Assembly: GCA_964602055.1 (NCBI GenBank)
Contig: CAZRPU010000024.1
Span: forward strand, 1-31,741
Reading direction: 5' to 3'
Source of the DNA: JACPLA01 sp964602055
GTDB lineage: Bacteria; Bacteroidota; Ignavibacteria; UBA10030
Length of the DNA stretch: 31,741 nt
Below, piece by piece: positions 7,010 through 15,623 of this stretch; within the stretch, counting starts at the first letter, position 1; every line of letters begins with the position of its first letter. The notes under the pieces were generated by a model. The model saw nothing but the letters and a program-made list of their open reading frames with translations, was not told the DNA's origin and made no database searches. The position numbers and the translations under genes are program-made.

Positions 7010-7204
7010 GATAATCGATTGTACTTCCGTTAAAGCGAAGTCCCGTGTTCTTTGCGGGGCTGAGCTACACCCCGGGTAATCGATTGTACTTCCCGTTGCA
7101 GTGAAGTCCCGCGTTCTTTGCGGGGCTGAGCTACACCCCAGGTAATCGATTGTACTTCCGTTAAAGCGAAGTCCCGCTCTGTTTGCGGGGCTGAGCTACA
7201 CCCC
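7009..7204 (-). repeat. Three tandem 65-66 bp units containing the tRNA-Pro 5' end
   Basis: On the minus strand each unit begins with GGGGTGTAGCTCAGC, the first part of the tRNA-Pro gene as far as the D-arm, then diverges into CCCGCAAAGAACRCGGG (a hairpin), ACTTC...GGAAGT (a second possible hairpin) and ends CAATCGATTACC. The tRNA-like 15-mer ends at plus positions 7073, 7139 and 7204, and at 7008 in the real tRNA, so the periods are 65, 66 and 65. The units are nearly identical, with few substitutions (CGCTTTAACGG versus CACTGCAACGGG). There are no unique spacers. The remaining 7205-7324 shows no gene. Confidence 0.9.
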
Positions 7205-7324
7205 GGTACTATCGCAGAGTGAAGATTGAATAATTGCTCTACTAATATAAGGAAAAGAAGGCTCGTTTTCCAGTGACAAGGCCACGCAGCGCGATGGAGA
7301 CAAACACTACAATTGGACGGTTTT

Positions 7325-9358
7325 CTACTGTGCTTTCAGAAATGACCGGGCAGTTGTATTTTCCGGATCGATCAGGAGTACGCTCCTGGCCGTTTCCATC
7401 GCATCCCGTTTTTTCCCGATGTTCCAGTACGCGGTGCTCTTGTTGAGGAGGGTTGGAACATGCAGGGGGTTTCGCTTCAACACTTCATCACACTTCTTCA
7501 AGACCTCCGGCCAGTCCTGCCGCCGCACCGCTATTTCAATGAGTCCCTCATGGGCCGGCTCGAATCCCGGCTGAAGCTGCAGGACTTTCTCGAGCCGCCG
7601 TTCTGCTTGCGTGAGATCGCCCATCTGCTGATGAGCCTGAGCCAGGGAAAAATGCAGCTCGGGATACGAGAGTGAATCGTATGCGACCGCTTGCAGGAGT
7701 GCTTTCGACGCCTCGAGAGGATCGCGCATGGAAAGCAGCACACGACCCAGGCCGAGAGAGCTTTCGATCAGACGCGGTTGTACGGAAATTGCCCTGCGAA
7801 ACAATTCGGCGGATTCCTTCAATCGGCCCTGAAGCGACAATGTGCTCCCCAGCATGTACAACGCCCGCGCATGCTGCGGATTGCGTTCGATTGCCCGCCG
7901 GAGGGCAGCTTCCGCTTCATTGGTCCGCCCGCGCAGGTTGAGGGACGTTCCCGCCACGTAATCATCTTCACCGTCCTGCCGCTGCGCACCCATGGCGCGC
8001 GCCGAGGCCAGCAGGGTAATTGCACTGTCGAGATACTCGCTCTTCTGTTCCTGGGTTTGATGAAACTCAAAATAGGCGATGCCCCGTTGCTGGAGCTGCG
8101 TCCTGAGATCGGCAGCATGAATCATCGGCACCAGCGCCCGCATCGGTTCAATTCCTGCTTTCCTCCCGCTGCCGCGCTGCTGCGGCGTTCGCCGGATATA
8201 ATGGTCCGTGTACGACACATGTGGAATGTCGCTCGTCTCGCCGATGCTCATGTGGCAGGAAACGCACTCGCGCGCCTTCTCGGGGACCGAATGATTGAAC
8301 GAACAGGCAACCGAATGGTCATCGCCGGCGTGGCAGGAGAGGCAGGTGTTGTTAAAGAACTTCTTCTGCATCGTCGTTGATGTCGTGTGAGGGTCGTGAC
8401 ATGTCGTGCACGTCATTGTCCCGCTCTTGACATAGCAGGCGCTCTTCCTCAGCCTGTCGGCCTGTGCGGCAATATTGAATGCGCTTTCATCCTCATGAGA
8501 AACATTGGTGGCGAAGACCGCCTTGTAGCGCGCAAGAGGCTCTCCGGGCTCAACCATATGCGGTTCGATGCCGTCGTTCCACACGCTGAGTCCTTCCAGG
8601 TGACACCGCTGACACAGGTCCATCTGCACATCGCGGCTCCACCTCGGCGAGTTCCGTATCGTTGAACGAATGAGGCTCTTGTCTTCGGGAGAGCGATCCG
8701 CCGCCTCACTATGCCTCTTTCCGGGTCCGTGGCAGCTCTCGCATCCAATCCCCTGTTTCACGTGGGTGAAGAAATTTTCGGTGGAAGCCTCACGCACACT
8801 CGGGCCATTGTGACAATTCATGCAGGTGCTGTTGATCGGCCTGTCGAACCGCATGTTGTTTCCCTCATACCCGGGACTCATATCCCACTGCTTCTTCCCC
8901 GAGTACCATGTCAGGGGCATTTCGAAAAGGAATCCACCCTGCCGCTCAATGAAGCTGATGGTTTGATTCGCGCTCCCGATTTGGTACGCCGCAACGCGCT
9001 CCTGCATATAGGTGATGGCCCCGCGTTCCATCCGGTACTCGCGCATGACGAGCTGGCTGTCGCGCAGTAGCGCAACGTAGGAAAACCCAGACGATGCGTC
9101 ATGGACGGGCTGTCCGAAGGTGATGGTGGCTGCAAGAGAGCGTACATCCAGCCGCGGAAAACTCCTCCCCATTCCCGTCTTGTTGTAACTGTCATGGATG
9201 GTTTGATGACAACGTGCGCAGGCTTCATTTCCCACCCATTCTGTCAACAGTTTCTGCGCATCGCCGTCGACCTGGTCCGATGTGCCCCGGCAGGAGGAGA
9301 AGGCGAGTAGCACCAACGGTGCTGTGAAAGTGGCAATGACGAGACTGCGCATAGACAT
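7325..9358 (-). CDS. Exported heptaheme c-type cytochrome fused to TPR repeats
   Basis: 677 residues from the chosen ATG. An N-terminal signal (MSMRSLVIATFTAPLVLLAF) with a cysteine at residue 23 may be a weak lipobox. Seven CxxCH haem-binding motifs are seen, starting at residues 47, 179, 206, 249, 317, 339 and 365. From about residue 440 to the end are tandem TPRs (for example AEAALRRAIERNPQHARALYMLG). Multihaem cytochromes of this kind act outside the cytoplasmic membrane in electron transfer; the TPR half suggests docking to a partner. No oxidoreductase or quinol-oxidising partner is adjacent, so its electron donor and acceptor are unknown. The start is uncertain: ATGs at 9352 and 9442 are alternatives and no clear Shine-Dalgarno was seen. 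It is divergent from the aldo/keto reductase gene. Confidence 0.9.
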   Translation of the reverse strand: MSMRSLVIATFTAPLVLLAFSSCRGTSDQVDGDAQKLLTEWVGNEACARCHQTIHDSYNKTGMGRSFPRLDVRSLAATITFGQPVHDASSGFSYVALLRDSQLVMREYRMERGAITYMQERVAAYQIGSANQTISFIERQGGFLFEMPLTWYSGKKQWDMSPGYEGNNMRFDRPINSTCMNCHNGPSVREASTENFFTHVKQGIGCESCHGPGKRHSEAADRSPEDKSLIRSTIRNSPRWSRDVQMDLCQRCHLEGLSVWNDGIEPHMVEPGEPLARYKAVFATNVSHEDESAFNIAAQADRLRKSACYVKSGTMTCTTCHDPHTTSTTMQKKFFNNTCLSCHAGDDHSVACSFNHSVPEKARECVSCHMSIGETSDIPHVSYTDHYIRRTPQQRGSGRKAGIEPMRALVPMIHAADLRTQLQQRGIAYFEFHQTQEQKSEYLDSAITLLASARAMGAQRQDGEDDYVAGTSLNLRGRTNEAEAALRRAIERNPQHARALYMLGSTLSLQGRLKESAELFRRAISVQPRLIESSLGLGRVLLSMRDPLEASKALLQAVAYDSLSYPELHFSLAQAHQQMGDLTQAERRLEKVLQLQPGFEPAHEGLIEIAVRRQDWPEVLKKCDEVLKRNPLHVPTLLNKSTAYWNIGKKRDAMETARSVLLIDPENTTARSFLKAQ

Positions 9359-9536
9359 GGGACGTTGGGAGATATTGAACGTATCCGGACAACGACTGCT
9401 TTTGTGCGAGCCAACATAAGAAATATTCGGAAGAAATAGCACCGCGTTCTGACGGCCGCAAGGACTCTTTTTGTTGTATTCTGAATGTGCTTTTCTTTCT
9501 TATATTGGCTTGTCGAACTCACTCCCTGATCCTCTG

Positions 9537-10562
9537 ATGAAGATGAAAACCGGAAAAGCCTCAAAGACCCGACCGTTCCATGCTGCCGGCAATCGTTATG
9601 ACGCAATGCATTATAATCGCTGCGGACGAAGCGGTCTGATGCTCCCGGCAATTTCACTCGGCTTGTGGCATAATTTCGGAGACGTCGATGATTTCGCAAC
9701 ATGCCGCGCAATTGTGCGAAGGGCGTTTGACCTTGGGATTACGCATTTTGACCTGGCCAACAACTACGGTCCGCCCCCCGGCACCGCGGAAATGAATTTC
9801 GGCAGAATCCTGCGGGAGGATTTCTCCGGGCACCGCGACGAAATGATTATTTCCACCAAGGCGGGGTATCTGATGTGGCCGGGACCGTACGGCAACGGAG
9901 GATCGCGAAAATATCTTATCGCCAGCCTTGACCAGAGTCTTTCCAGGATGGGGCTGGAGTACGTCGATATCTTCTATCATCACCGTCCCGATCCTGAAAC
10001 ACCGATGGAAGAAACGATGGGCGCGCTCGATCACATCGTGAAAAGCGGCAAAGCTCTCTATGCGGGCATTTCGTCCTATTCGGCAGAGCAGACCACCAAA
10101 GCCTCGCAGCTGCTGAACCAACTGGGCTCGCCGTGTCTTCTCCATCAGCCGAAATACAGCATGTTTGAACGATGGGTCGAGGGAGGACTGCTCAACGTGC
10201 TGGAACGGGAGGGCATCGGGTGCATCGCGTTTTCCCCGCTGGCGCAAGGCTTGCTCTCGGACAAATATCTCAACGGCATTCCCCGCGATTCAAGAGCGGG
10301 AAAGCCCCATGGGTTCCTGAGGCCCGAACAGATTACGCAGGAAAAACTCTCGACAATCCGTCGTTTGAACGAGATTGCTCTTCAGCGTGGCCAGAAACTG
10401 GCGCAAATGGCGGTAGCATGGATACTGCGTCAACCGCAGATCACTTCAGTGTTGATTGGCGCGAGCCGCATCGCTCACCTTGACGAGGCCGTGGAGGCCT
10501 TGAACATGAGGACGTTCAGCGATGAGGAATTAACGAGGATTGACGCCGTGTTGAGAGGATAG
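9537..10562 (+). CDS. Aldo/keto reductase, YghZ/Gpr-like
   Basis: A 341-residue NADPH-dependent (beta/alpha)8 oxidoreductase. The N-terminal phrase MHYNRCGRSGLMLPAISLGL followed by WHNFG closely follows the E. coli YghZ (L-glyceraldehyde 3-phosphate reductase) pattern. The AKR catalytic set is present: D72, Y77 (DLANNYGPPPG), K108 (ISTKAGY) and H148/H149 (DIFYHHRPD). The cofactor-end signature ITSVLIGASRIAHLDEAVEA is also seen. YghZ relatives reduce aldehydes such as methylglyoxal and bind as subunit homologues of Kv-beta. Start choice: ATG 9537 or 9543; an ATG near residue 24 would also give a complete domain. It is a single gene between a divergent cytochrome and a convergent repeat protein, so it is probably monocistronic. 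Confidence 0.92.
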   Translation: MKMKTGKASKTRPFHAAGNRYDAMHYNRCGRSGLMLPAISLGLWHNFGDVDDFATCRAIVRRAFDLGITHFDLANNYGPPPGTAEMNFGRILREDFSGHRDEMIISTKAGYLMWPGPYGNGGSRKYLIASLDQSLSRMGLEYVDIFYHHRPDPETPMEETMGALDHIVKSGKALYAGISSYSAEQTTKASQLLNQLGSPCLLHQPKYSMFERWVEGGLLNVLEREGIGCIAFSPLAQGLLSDKYLNGIPRDSRAGKPHGFLRPEQITQEKLSTIRRLNEIALQRGQKLAQMAVAWILRQPQITSVLIGASRIAHLDEAVEALNMRTFSDEELTRIDAVLRG

Positions 10563-10604
10563 GATGTTCATCCCGAAACGCGTTTGAGCATTTGCTGCTG
10601 CGCC

Positions 10605-11681
10605 TCAGAATTTCACATTCACGATGGGGAGAATCTTCAGGCCGGGAGGGTTGGATTCGACATAATTGATGAGGCCGATCTGAACCCCCGCAAGATCGTG
10701 TGCATGATTGAAAAGTCCTATGGTGAGGCCGGTTTGCCGATCGTAGGTCCTGTGATATCCTCCAATCGTCAGAAAACTCAGGTTCTCCGTCTCCGTCCAG
10801 AGCGCCGCAATATTCACTCCGCTGACCGTCCTCCCTTCGATCTTGTAGCCCGCAATATTCAGGCCGCTGATCGTTCCTTCGCTTTCAATCTGACCGAGAG
10901 TCGCCGTAATCCCTGAAACAGATTTTTGTCCCACGACCGCTGCTCCGCCGAAAGAAATTCCTGTCAGGTCACCTTGCGCCACCACGGCGAGGCCCCCAAA
11001 CGCGATGCCGGTCAAATTCCCCTGGGCGACGGTTGCAAGCCCGCCAAAGCTCATTCCCTCGATGTCACCCTGCGCAACTGTTGCCAGGCCTCCGATACTC
11101 AGGCCGTTGAAATTCTTCTGTGTGATCGTCGCAAGCCCTCCGACTCCGATGCCGCTCATGGAACCCTGGGCGACTGCAGCAAGGGCGCTCACGGAAATTC
11201 CGGCAATATCGCCCTGAGCAACGGTCGCCAAACCTGCAAGATTGAACCCCAGAACATCTCCCTGGCTTACAACAGCCAGACCGGCAACAGTGACGCCAAA
11301 GACAGATCCTTGCGAAACAAGCGCAAGTCCGGCCAGCGAGACTCCTTCCATGCTCGAGCCAACGGTCACCGCGGCGGGGCTCATCGCAATCCCCCGGATT
11401 CTCATGGCCGATGGGGCAACCACACCGATGGCAATCCCATTGATGTCCCCTCCCGGTCCATCTCCCGAGGGCTTCCACAGGGTGACATTGATCCCGTTGA
11501 TCTGTTCCAAATGACTGTCGCTCCAGTTGAACCGGAGGCCATTGATGCGCGGTGCATTGCCAAAGCTCACGCCGGTATTGCCGATGGTCAGATTCAGCGC
11601 GGCAGTTGAGGCAGGTTCTTCCTGGCCAAACAGGCTTGCTGCAAGAACAAGCATTGGGAAACTACGACGGAACATTTTCAT
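10605..11681 (-). CDS. LA_2272-type surface repeat protein (exported)
   Basis: About 358 residues. A signal peptide (MKMFRRSFPMLVLAASLFGQ) is followed by a short N-terminal domain (about 30-115), then nine 16-residue tandem repeats of the form GLATVAQGDIEGMSFG (about 118-261) and a C-terminal region with looser repeats (GLNIAGYKIEGRTVSGVNIA; GLTIGLFNHAHDLAGVQIGL). The regular small-hydrophobic pattern predicts a beta-solenoid. Similar repeats are known from Leptospira LA_2272 family surface proteins and are common in Bacteroidota; function is unknown. The end resembles an outer-membrane protein C-terminus (NVKF). Start: ATG at 11681 puts the charged n-region next to the hydrophobic core; ATG at 11693 is an alternative. 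It lies 109 bases downstream of the EnvC-like gene on the same strand. Confidence 0.85.
   Translation of the reverse strand: MKMFRRSFPMLVLAASLFGQEEPASTAALNLTIGNTGVSFGNAPRINGLRFNWSDSHLEQINGINVTLWKPSGDGPGGDINGIAIGVVAPSAMRIRGIAMSPAAVTVGSSMEGVSLAGLALVSQGSVFGVTVAGLAVVSQGDVLGFNLAGLATVAQGDIAGISVSALAAVAQGSMSGIGVGGLATITQKNFNGLSIGGLATVAQGDIEGMSFGGLATVAQGNLTGIAFGGLAVVAQGDLTGISFGGAAVVGQKSVSGITATLGQIESEGTISGLNIAGYKIEGRTVSGVNIAALWTETENLSFLTIGGYHRTYDRQTGLTIGLFNHAHDLAGVQIGLINYVESNPPGLKILPIVNVKF
10899..11330 (-). repeat. Nine in-frame 48-bp coding repeats
   Basis: The repeat block encodes the nine 16-residue units of the surface repeat protein. Units share G-L-A-x-V-x-Q-G at the start and G at position 12. 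DNA identity between neighbours is partial, so they are old or codon-diverged rather than freshly expanded copies. Confidence 0.8.
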
Positions 11682-11790
11682 GAAAATCGACATTCTCTAA
11701 AAAGTTGTGTCACCGTATATACGCGGACCGGAACACATTGTTGCGCACAGCGAAGTCTGACGGAGCTCGCTGCACGTGCGGCGGTCCTCT

Positions 11791-13041
11791 CTATTGTTTC
11801 ATCAGCCAGAGTTCGGGGTTTTGTTTGTCCCGCTCCTTCCAGATTTCAAAATGGAGAAGAGATCCGGCAATCGAATCACCGCTTTTTCCGATGATTTCCC
11901 CCTCCCTCACCTTTTGTGACTCAACGACATTGATGTCGGAGAGGTGGGCATAGACGGTACGATAGCCGTTGTAATGATTGAGAATCAGGACATTGCCGTA
12001 GCCGGGGATGAAGGAAAGGATGGAGACCTCTCCCTCGGCCACCGCCTTAACGTCGGTTCCCACCTTGACGGAAATATCAATCCCTGTATTCTGGGTAATC
12101 GTTTTGAGAACGGGGTGTGTCTGATTTCCGAAGCGCGATGCAATCGCCCCCGATGCAACGGGCCAACGAAGACTTCCCCGCCTCTGGGCAAACGTGCCTG
12201 TGGGCTCAATGTCCAGCACCGGATCGGGAACGGGTTCGGCTGAGGCAAGGCTCTGCCGCTGACGTTCGCGTTCTCTCGCGGCGGCAGCTTCGCGCTGCTT
12301 CCGGGCCTCTTCTTTCCGAATTTGTTCTTTTTCAATAAGGTCGGCGATGAGTTGTTCGATTTTCTGTACCGCCGCCGTTTTCCTGGAAAGTTCCTGACGA
12401 TAGGCCTTCTTGTCCCGTCGAATCTGGCTCAGAACTCTCTGCCGCTGATATGCCTTGTTCTTCAGGTTTCGTTCTTCTTTTGTTTTTTCGGCCAGCAGCC
12501 TCCGCTCCTCGTCAAGAGTCTGCTGCAGCTGATCATTCTGCCGCTCCAGCTCGCCCTTTTTCTGCGTAATGCGCTGAAGGTCTGCTGCTCTCTGATCGGA
12601 AAATTTCTTGAGGTATTCGATCCGGATATACATTTGATTGACCGATTTCGACGAAAACAGGAGCTCAAGATCGTACACGCGTCCGTTCTTGTACACCGAT
12701 TGTACATAGCCGGCGTAATGTGATTTCAAGAACTGCAGCTGGCGCTCCAGCTCCGCGATCGACTCTTTGGCGGTGTTGATCTCCCTGGTCATTTGTCGCT
12801 CTTCATCTTTGAGCTTGCGAATCAGCTGCATCATAAGCGTTGCTTGCTGCTCCAGATCGTCGAGCCGTTCAAGCGTCGATTTTTCCCTCTTTTCGCTGTC
12901 GCGCAGCTTGCCTTCATATGCCTGTATCTCGTTTCTCAGTTTCTGGAGCTCGCGTTCCTTGCGTGTAATTTCGCGCGTCTGTCCCCGGGAGGGTGCGAAA
13001 CCTGCGCAAAGTAGGAGAGTCAGGAGGAGTGCGCTCTTCAT
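11791..13041 (-). CDS. EnvC-like murein hydrolase activator (coiled coil plus LytM)
   Basis: 416 residues. Signal peptide MKSALLLTLLLCAGFAPSRG, then a long coiled coil (about 22-250, heptad-rich Lys/Glu/Arg/Gln), a basic linker and a C-terminal LytM/peptidase M23 domain (about 290-416). In active M23 enzymes zinc is held by HxGxD and by HxH; here the first motif reads NTGIDI and the last LLHFEI, so one histidine of each is missing, while YAHLSD is kept. EnvC of E. coli is likewise catalytically dead and activates the septal amidases AmiA/AmiB at FtsEX, so an activator role is likely. Its ATG overlaps the stop of the DUF4292 gene (ATGA). Its action would be periplasmic, in daughter-cell separation or wall remodelling. 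Confidence 0.92.
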   Translation of the reverse strand: MKSALLLTLLLCAGFAPSRGQTREITRKERELQKLRNEIQAYEGKLRDSEKREKSTLERLDDLEQQATLMMQLIRKLKDEERQMTREINTAKESIAELERQLQFLKSHYAGYVQSVYKNGRVYDLELLFSSKSVNQMYIRIEYLKKFSDQRAADLQRITQKKGELERQNDQLQQTLDEERRLLAEKTKEERNLKNKAYQRQRVLSQIRRDKKAYRQELSRKTAAVQKIEQLIADLIEKEQIRKEEARKQREAAAARERERQRQSLASAEPVPDPVLDIEPTGTFAQRRGSLRWPVASGAIASRFGNQTHPVLKTITQNTGIDISVKVGTDVKAVAEGEVSILSFIPGYGNVLILNHYNGYRTVYAHLSDINVVESQKVREGEIIGKSGDSIAGSLLHFEIWKERDKQNPELWLMKQ

Positions 13042-13808
13042 CGCAGGCGGGCCCTTGATGCGTTTCCCGGCACGTCAAAATCAAATTCGAGATTCGCCGG
13101 ATTGATCACAAGATCGGAATACGCCACCGAGACGCGCCGCCGCTCCCGCATCATCGTAATCCGTACATACTGCGGAACAACAACGCCGTCCACCGTGCGA
13201 AACTTGCTGAAAAGTTGTTCGAGAACGACCTTGCCGCTCCCGTCCATGTGATGAATCTTGACGATCTGCATGATCCGGGGATCAACCCAGTACCGCCGAG
13301 TGCCTGTGAAACGGTCGTAGGTAAGCACAAATTCCTCGTCTTCAATTGCAAACCTGGACGGCGCGTTGAGATCTTCCGAAAGAAAGAAGCCGCCCGTAAA
13401 GAGATTCAGCACGTCGTCAAAATCGAGAGGAATCTGAAAAACCCTCCCCAGGTTTCCCGGATTGGTGGGCCCCTCGACGAGCTTGTTCTGGAAGCTGTAA
13501 TAGAAGGAAAGCTTGCTGCGCGTCACCATCGCGGAGCCGACATCGATCCCGAAGGGACCCTCGATTTTCACGAGGAGGGAATCCGGCTTGCGGAGCTCGA
13601 GCTCGAACGATCCCGACTGGGCGAGTTCGGGGGTTTCCACGGAGATCGAGCCTGAACCGGTGAGGGAGTGGACGCGCTGCTGATTTTGTTTCACCGACTC
13701 CTGAAGCATCGCGGGCGTCACGGCCCTGTCTGCATAGCGAATCGCCGCGGGGCCGCATCCGACGAGGAGAAACCCGGCCACAACCAGAGACGCCCGCTGC
13801 CTTCTCAC
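13038..13808 (-). CDS. DUF4292 lipoprotein (LolB/LolA-like fold)
   Basis: 256 residues starting at a GTG that overlaps the TPR gene stop by 4 bp (GTGA), with AGGA about six bases upstream. The N-terminus is a lipoprotein signal ending in the lipobox LLVGC (Cys18). The body is a single antiparallel-beta domain with phrases such as SLTGSGSISVETPE, DSLLVKIEGPFGIDVGSAMV and PQYVRITMMRERRRVSVAYSD, typical of DUF4292. These proteins are FCB-group outer-membrane or periplasmic lipoproteins structurally akin to lipoprotein carriers; no biochemical role is established. A longer in-frame ATG start at 13880 would bury the lipobox. It sits between the TPR lipoprotein and EnvC-like genes in a tightly overlapping set. 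Confidence 0.9.
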   Translation of the reverse strand: MRRQRASLVVAGFLLVGCGPAAIRYADRAVTPAMLQESVKQNQQRVHSLTGSGSISVETPELAQSGSFELELRKPDSLLVKIEGPFGIDVGSAMVTRSKLSFYYSFQNKLVEGPTNPGNLGRVFQIPLDFDDVLNLFTGGFFLSEDLNAPSRFAIEDEEFVLTYDRFTGTRRYWVDPRIMQIVKIHHMDGSGKVVLEQLFSKFRTVDGVVVPQYVRITMMRERRRVSVAYSDLVINPANLEFDFDVPGNASRARLR

Positions 13809-15535
13809 AAGGTTCCTCGTTCGACTTTCGCCTTCAATTCTTCGTTGTTGGAATCCAGCTCGAGGGCTTTCTTCCACCATTCCAGCGCTCTGTCCTTTTC
13901 ATCCAGCTTAAAATACACGTCACCCAGGTGCTCATGGACCTCGGCGCTCGCGTCTCCCTGATCGACGGCCTTTCGGATGTACCGCAGCGCTTCCGGAAAA
14001 TTGCCAAGCTTGAAATAGACCCATCCGATCGTATCGAGATAGGAACCGTTCAAGGAATCTGCCTTCACAGCTTCCCTCGCCATGGCAAGGGCGCGTTCGA
14101 GCTGCAGGCCCCTCACGGCGAGACTGTAACCGTAATTATTCAGGATGAGGTCCGATGCCGGATCGATAAGGAGGGCTTTTTCATAAAGACTGTCCGACTG
14201 CTGAAAACGCTTCATGCCGTCCAGTGTCAGGGCCAGGGAACTCATGGTATTAACATCGTTGGGATTCAGTCGAAGGGCTTCCCAGAGATGCTCGACGGCT
14301 TCTTCATTCTTTCCCAGGCGCGACGAGGAGAGTCCGAGGAGAAGGTGCACCCGGAAATCGCGGGGAAAAAACTTTTTCCCCTTTTCCATAAGGTCGATCA
14401 CCTTCTGGTGTTCGTTTTTTTCGAAGTAGCGCGTGGCGACAAACCACCATGCCTCTATGGAGCCTCCTTCCAGCTCCGTCACACGCAGAAAATTCTCGAA
14501 AGCGGCGGATGTGTTCTGCTCCATGTCTGCCAGAGCGCCCAGGTACCAAAACGGACGCCAGTCGTTCGGAAGATCCCTCGCGGCCTCTTCGAACATGGCC
14601 CGTGCTTTCGGCGCAAAAGTGGAATCCGTTTGAATTCGGCCGAAGTAGGCGATTCCCACGCGGATTTTCACCTGAGGGTTGTTCTTTTCCTTCTTGAGCA
14701 AGCCTTCGTACAGGCTGAGCGCTTTTTCGAATTCGCGTTTCTCGAGATATGCATCCGCGAGGGCCGCGGTAACCTCGAAATCTCCGTCATCTCGTTCCAC
14801 CATTTCCTGGAGCAGGCTAATTCCCTTGTCGATGTTTCCGGCCCGCATGAAGGTCTCGGCAAGCTGACGCTGAAGCGCCCGGTTGCTGGGGTCGATGCTC
14901 AGCAGCCGTTCATAGCGTTCCGCTGCCTCGTTGAACCGGCCGAGAGCGGAATAGAGCTCACCGAGTTGAAGAAGTAATTCCCAGGAATCCCCCTCCCGTT
15001 CAAGCAGCTGTTCATAAATTTCAATGGCGCGGAGCGGCCGGTGCGCCTGATAGACCCGGGCGAGATTAAACCATGCTGCGGTGTACTGAGAGTCGATTCT
15101 GATCATCGCCTCGTACTCTTTTGCCGCGAGATCCGGCTGAAAGGCATTCTGATAAATCGAGGCGAGGCTTTCCCGGTAGGTCATGTTGAGCGAATCGAGC
15201 GCTACGGCCTGCTGGCCGGCTTGCGCCGCAAGCGCATGCTTGCCCAGGAGACTGTAATCTCTGGAGAGAGCATAGTAAATGGTCGGATTCTTGTCATAGA
15301 GCAAAGCTTCCTGATATTCGAGGATCGCCTTGGCATAGTCTCCTTTGGAATCATAGAGAGTACCGTCGACAAAGTGCTTCACAGCCTGCTGCCGGTTGGC
15401 ATCACTGATGCGTCCGACCGAAGCATCCGGTGGCGCTGGCGGAGTTGTCGCCTGGGAAGTCTTTTCCGAGGTCGAACACCCCGAAAAAAAGAAGAGGGCC
15501 AATGCCCAGGCGCAGATGATCTTTTTCAGTTTCAT
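13805..15535 (-). CDS. TPR-repeat outer-envelope lipoprotein
   Basis: 576 residues. Signal MKLKKIICAWALALFFFSGC places the lipid-modified cysteine at residue 20. A Pro/Thr/Ala linker leads to about fourteen tetratricopeptide repeats filling the rest (for example FNEAAERYERLLSIDPSNRA and KNEEAVEHLWEALRLNPNDV). TPR superhelices bind peptides or partner proteins, so a scaffold role at the envelope is likely. The ATG at 15625 would add 30 residues before the signal and was rejected. It is the first gene of the TPR-DUF4292-EnvC set, and the divergent ATP-grasp gene starts 88 bases away. Conservation of this order with DUF4292 and EnvC genes is a point to check; the exact role is unknown. Confidence 0.9.
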   Translation of the reverse strand: MKLKKIICAWALALFFFSGCSTSEKTSQATTPPAPPDASVGRISDANRQQAVKHFVDGTLYDSKGDYAKAILEYQEALLYDKNPTIYYALSRDYSLLGKHALAAQAGQQAVALDSLNMTYRESLASIYQNAFQPDLAAKEYEAMIRIDSQYTAAWFNLARVYQAHRPLRAIEIYEQLLEREGDSWELLLQLGELYSALGRFNEAAERYERLLSIDPSNRALQRQLAETFMRAGNIDKGISLLQEMVERDDGDFEVTAALADAYLEKREFEKALSLYEGLLKKEKNNPQVKIRVGIAYFGRIQTDSTFAPKARAMFEEAARDLPNDWRPFWYLGALADMEQNTSAAFENFLRVTELEGGSIEAWWFVATRYFEKNEHQKVIDLMEKGKKFFPRDFRVHLLLGLSSSRLGKNEEAVEHLWEALRLNPNDVNTMSSLALTLDGMKRFQQSDSLYEKALLIDPASDLILNNYGYSLAVRGLQLERALAMAREAVKADSLNGSYLDTIGWVYFKLGNFPEALRYIRKAVDQGDASAEVHEHLGDVYFKLDEKDRALEWWKKALELDSNNEELKAKVERGTL

Positions 15536-15623
15536 GGAAGAAAATATATCGAAAGAGTGATTGAATAACAAGGTAACGCGGCTTGCTTCGTCCGCGTTGA
15601 GAGTGTACCTTACACCGAACATC

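Noticed and set aside
7009..7204. CRISPR array
   Set aside because: The units repeat end to end with no unique spacers and no cas genes nearby.
13928..14977. 349-residue plus-strand frame
   Set aside because: It is antisense to the TPR lipoprotein gene, where TPRs are evident on the minus strand.
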